From the NCBI GenBank assembly GCA_003094555.1, contig NATW01000116.1, positions 1 to 64,000 of the forward strand: a stretch of DNA of 64,000 bases. Direction: 5' to 3'. The notes beneath the pieces are model-generated. The model was not told the origin of the DNA. It ran no database searches and was given only the letters and a program-made list of their open reading frames with translations. Each line of letters starts with the position of its first letter. Position 1 is the first letter of the stretch. Positions 63,904-64,000 of the stretch are shown here, one piece after another. The stretch is from a gamma proteobacterium symbiont of Ctena orbiculata (GTDB lineage Bacteria; Pseudomonadota; Gammaproteobacteria; Chromatiales; Chromatiaceae). The position numbers and the translations under genes are program-made.

Positions 63904-64000
63904 TCAGGCGTCGAGTATGGTTTTGACACCCTCTGAAACCAGTCTTTCGTAGAGGAATTTCTGTTTGCCGTCGAGATCGACACCCATCCCGCTGAGCATG
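63904..64000 (-). CDS. C-terminal end of an unidentified protein (partial)
   Basis: Only the last 31 codons are in the window: they include MGVDLDGKQKFLYERLVSEG and end VKTILDA before the TGA at 63904-63906. It runs off the window's right edge. The tail is too short to name a family. It lies upstream of sufB on the same strand, beyond the IscR-type site. Confidence 0.55.
   Translation of the reverse strand, partial: MLSGMGVDLDGKQKFLYERLVSEGVKTILDA

Overview
The window reads as one contiguous chromosomal segment of a free-living or symbiotic gammaproteobacterium. The evidence is the housekeeping gene content (gmk-yicC, rph-rdgB, Rep helicase, a GlrK-QseG-GlrR operon, SUF Fe-S assembly), one tRNA-Arg(CCG), dense two-component and c-di-GMP signalling, and c-type cytochromes. 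The gene mix and the dispersed GGTGGGGC/GCCCCACC repeats suggest a Chromatiales-like sulfur-oxidiser lineage, but that placement is inference. No prophage, CRISPR array or complete insertion sequence was seen.

Layout. 0-9 kb: gmk, yicC, a Ser/Thr kinase-PP2C phosphatase pair, a structured MITE, a GlsB-type membrane protein, a YpfJ-type metalloprotease, a HerA-like ATPase, rph and rdgB. 9-16.5 kb: dodecin, a BON-LysM protein, TRAP permeases without a binding protein, DUF2782, a LOG-family protein, rep, a class I cytochrome c and tRNA-Arg. 16.7-24.6 kb: a 1240-residue PilZ-DUF1631-GGDEF-EAL protein, an EF-hand protein and glrK-qseG-glrR, followed by a 2-hydroxyacid dehydrogenase. 25.6-36.6 kb: two paralogous NarL-type histidine kinase/regulator pairs interleaved with two TonB-dependent receptors and closed by exbB-exbD-tonB, which looks like one regulated metal or metallophore uptake locus. 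36.7-40 kb: a double-receiver diguanylate cyclase, dinB and a hemerythrin. 40-44.6 kb: an AT-richer stretch with a lipoprotein, a diheme cytochrome c and a Cyc2-like fused cytochrome-porin. 44.6-50.5 kb: DUF6116, a LEA2 lipoprotein and an ABC/FtsX/HlyD export system separated by repeat clusters. 50.6-58.6 kb: a diguanylate cyclase, an acyltransferase-ThiF pair, a PAS-MCP-PAS chemosensory operon, a SIMPL protein and a soluble MCP. 58.6-63.8 kb: sufBCD-sufT-iscA-sufE behind an IscR-type site, then the tail of an unidentified gene.

How the genes work together. Environmental sensing dominates: three complete two-component systems, three GGDEF proteins and two CZB-domain chemoreceptors. The two TonB receptors, their energiser and two adjacent kinase/regulator pairs probably form one response, supported by a shared 13-bp inverted repeat in front of both receptors. 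The cytochrome-porin plus diheme cytochrome could carry electrons from an extracellular donor into the periplasm. Fe-S assembly appears to be under Fe-S feedback through an IscR-like site.

Most notable for follow-up: the Cyc2-like gene pair, the TonB/MoxYX-like locus with a very acidic receptor loop, the acyltransferase-ThiF pair, the duplicated split-Aer PAS proteins flanking one MCP with candidate sigma-28 promoters, and modular palindromic MITEs that share a core but have different ends.
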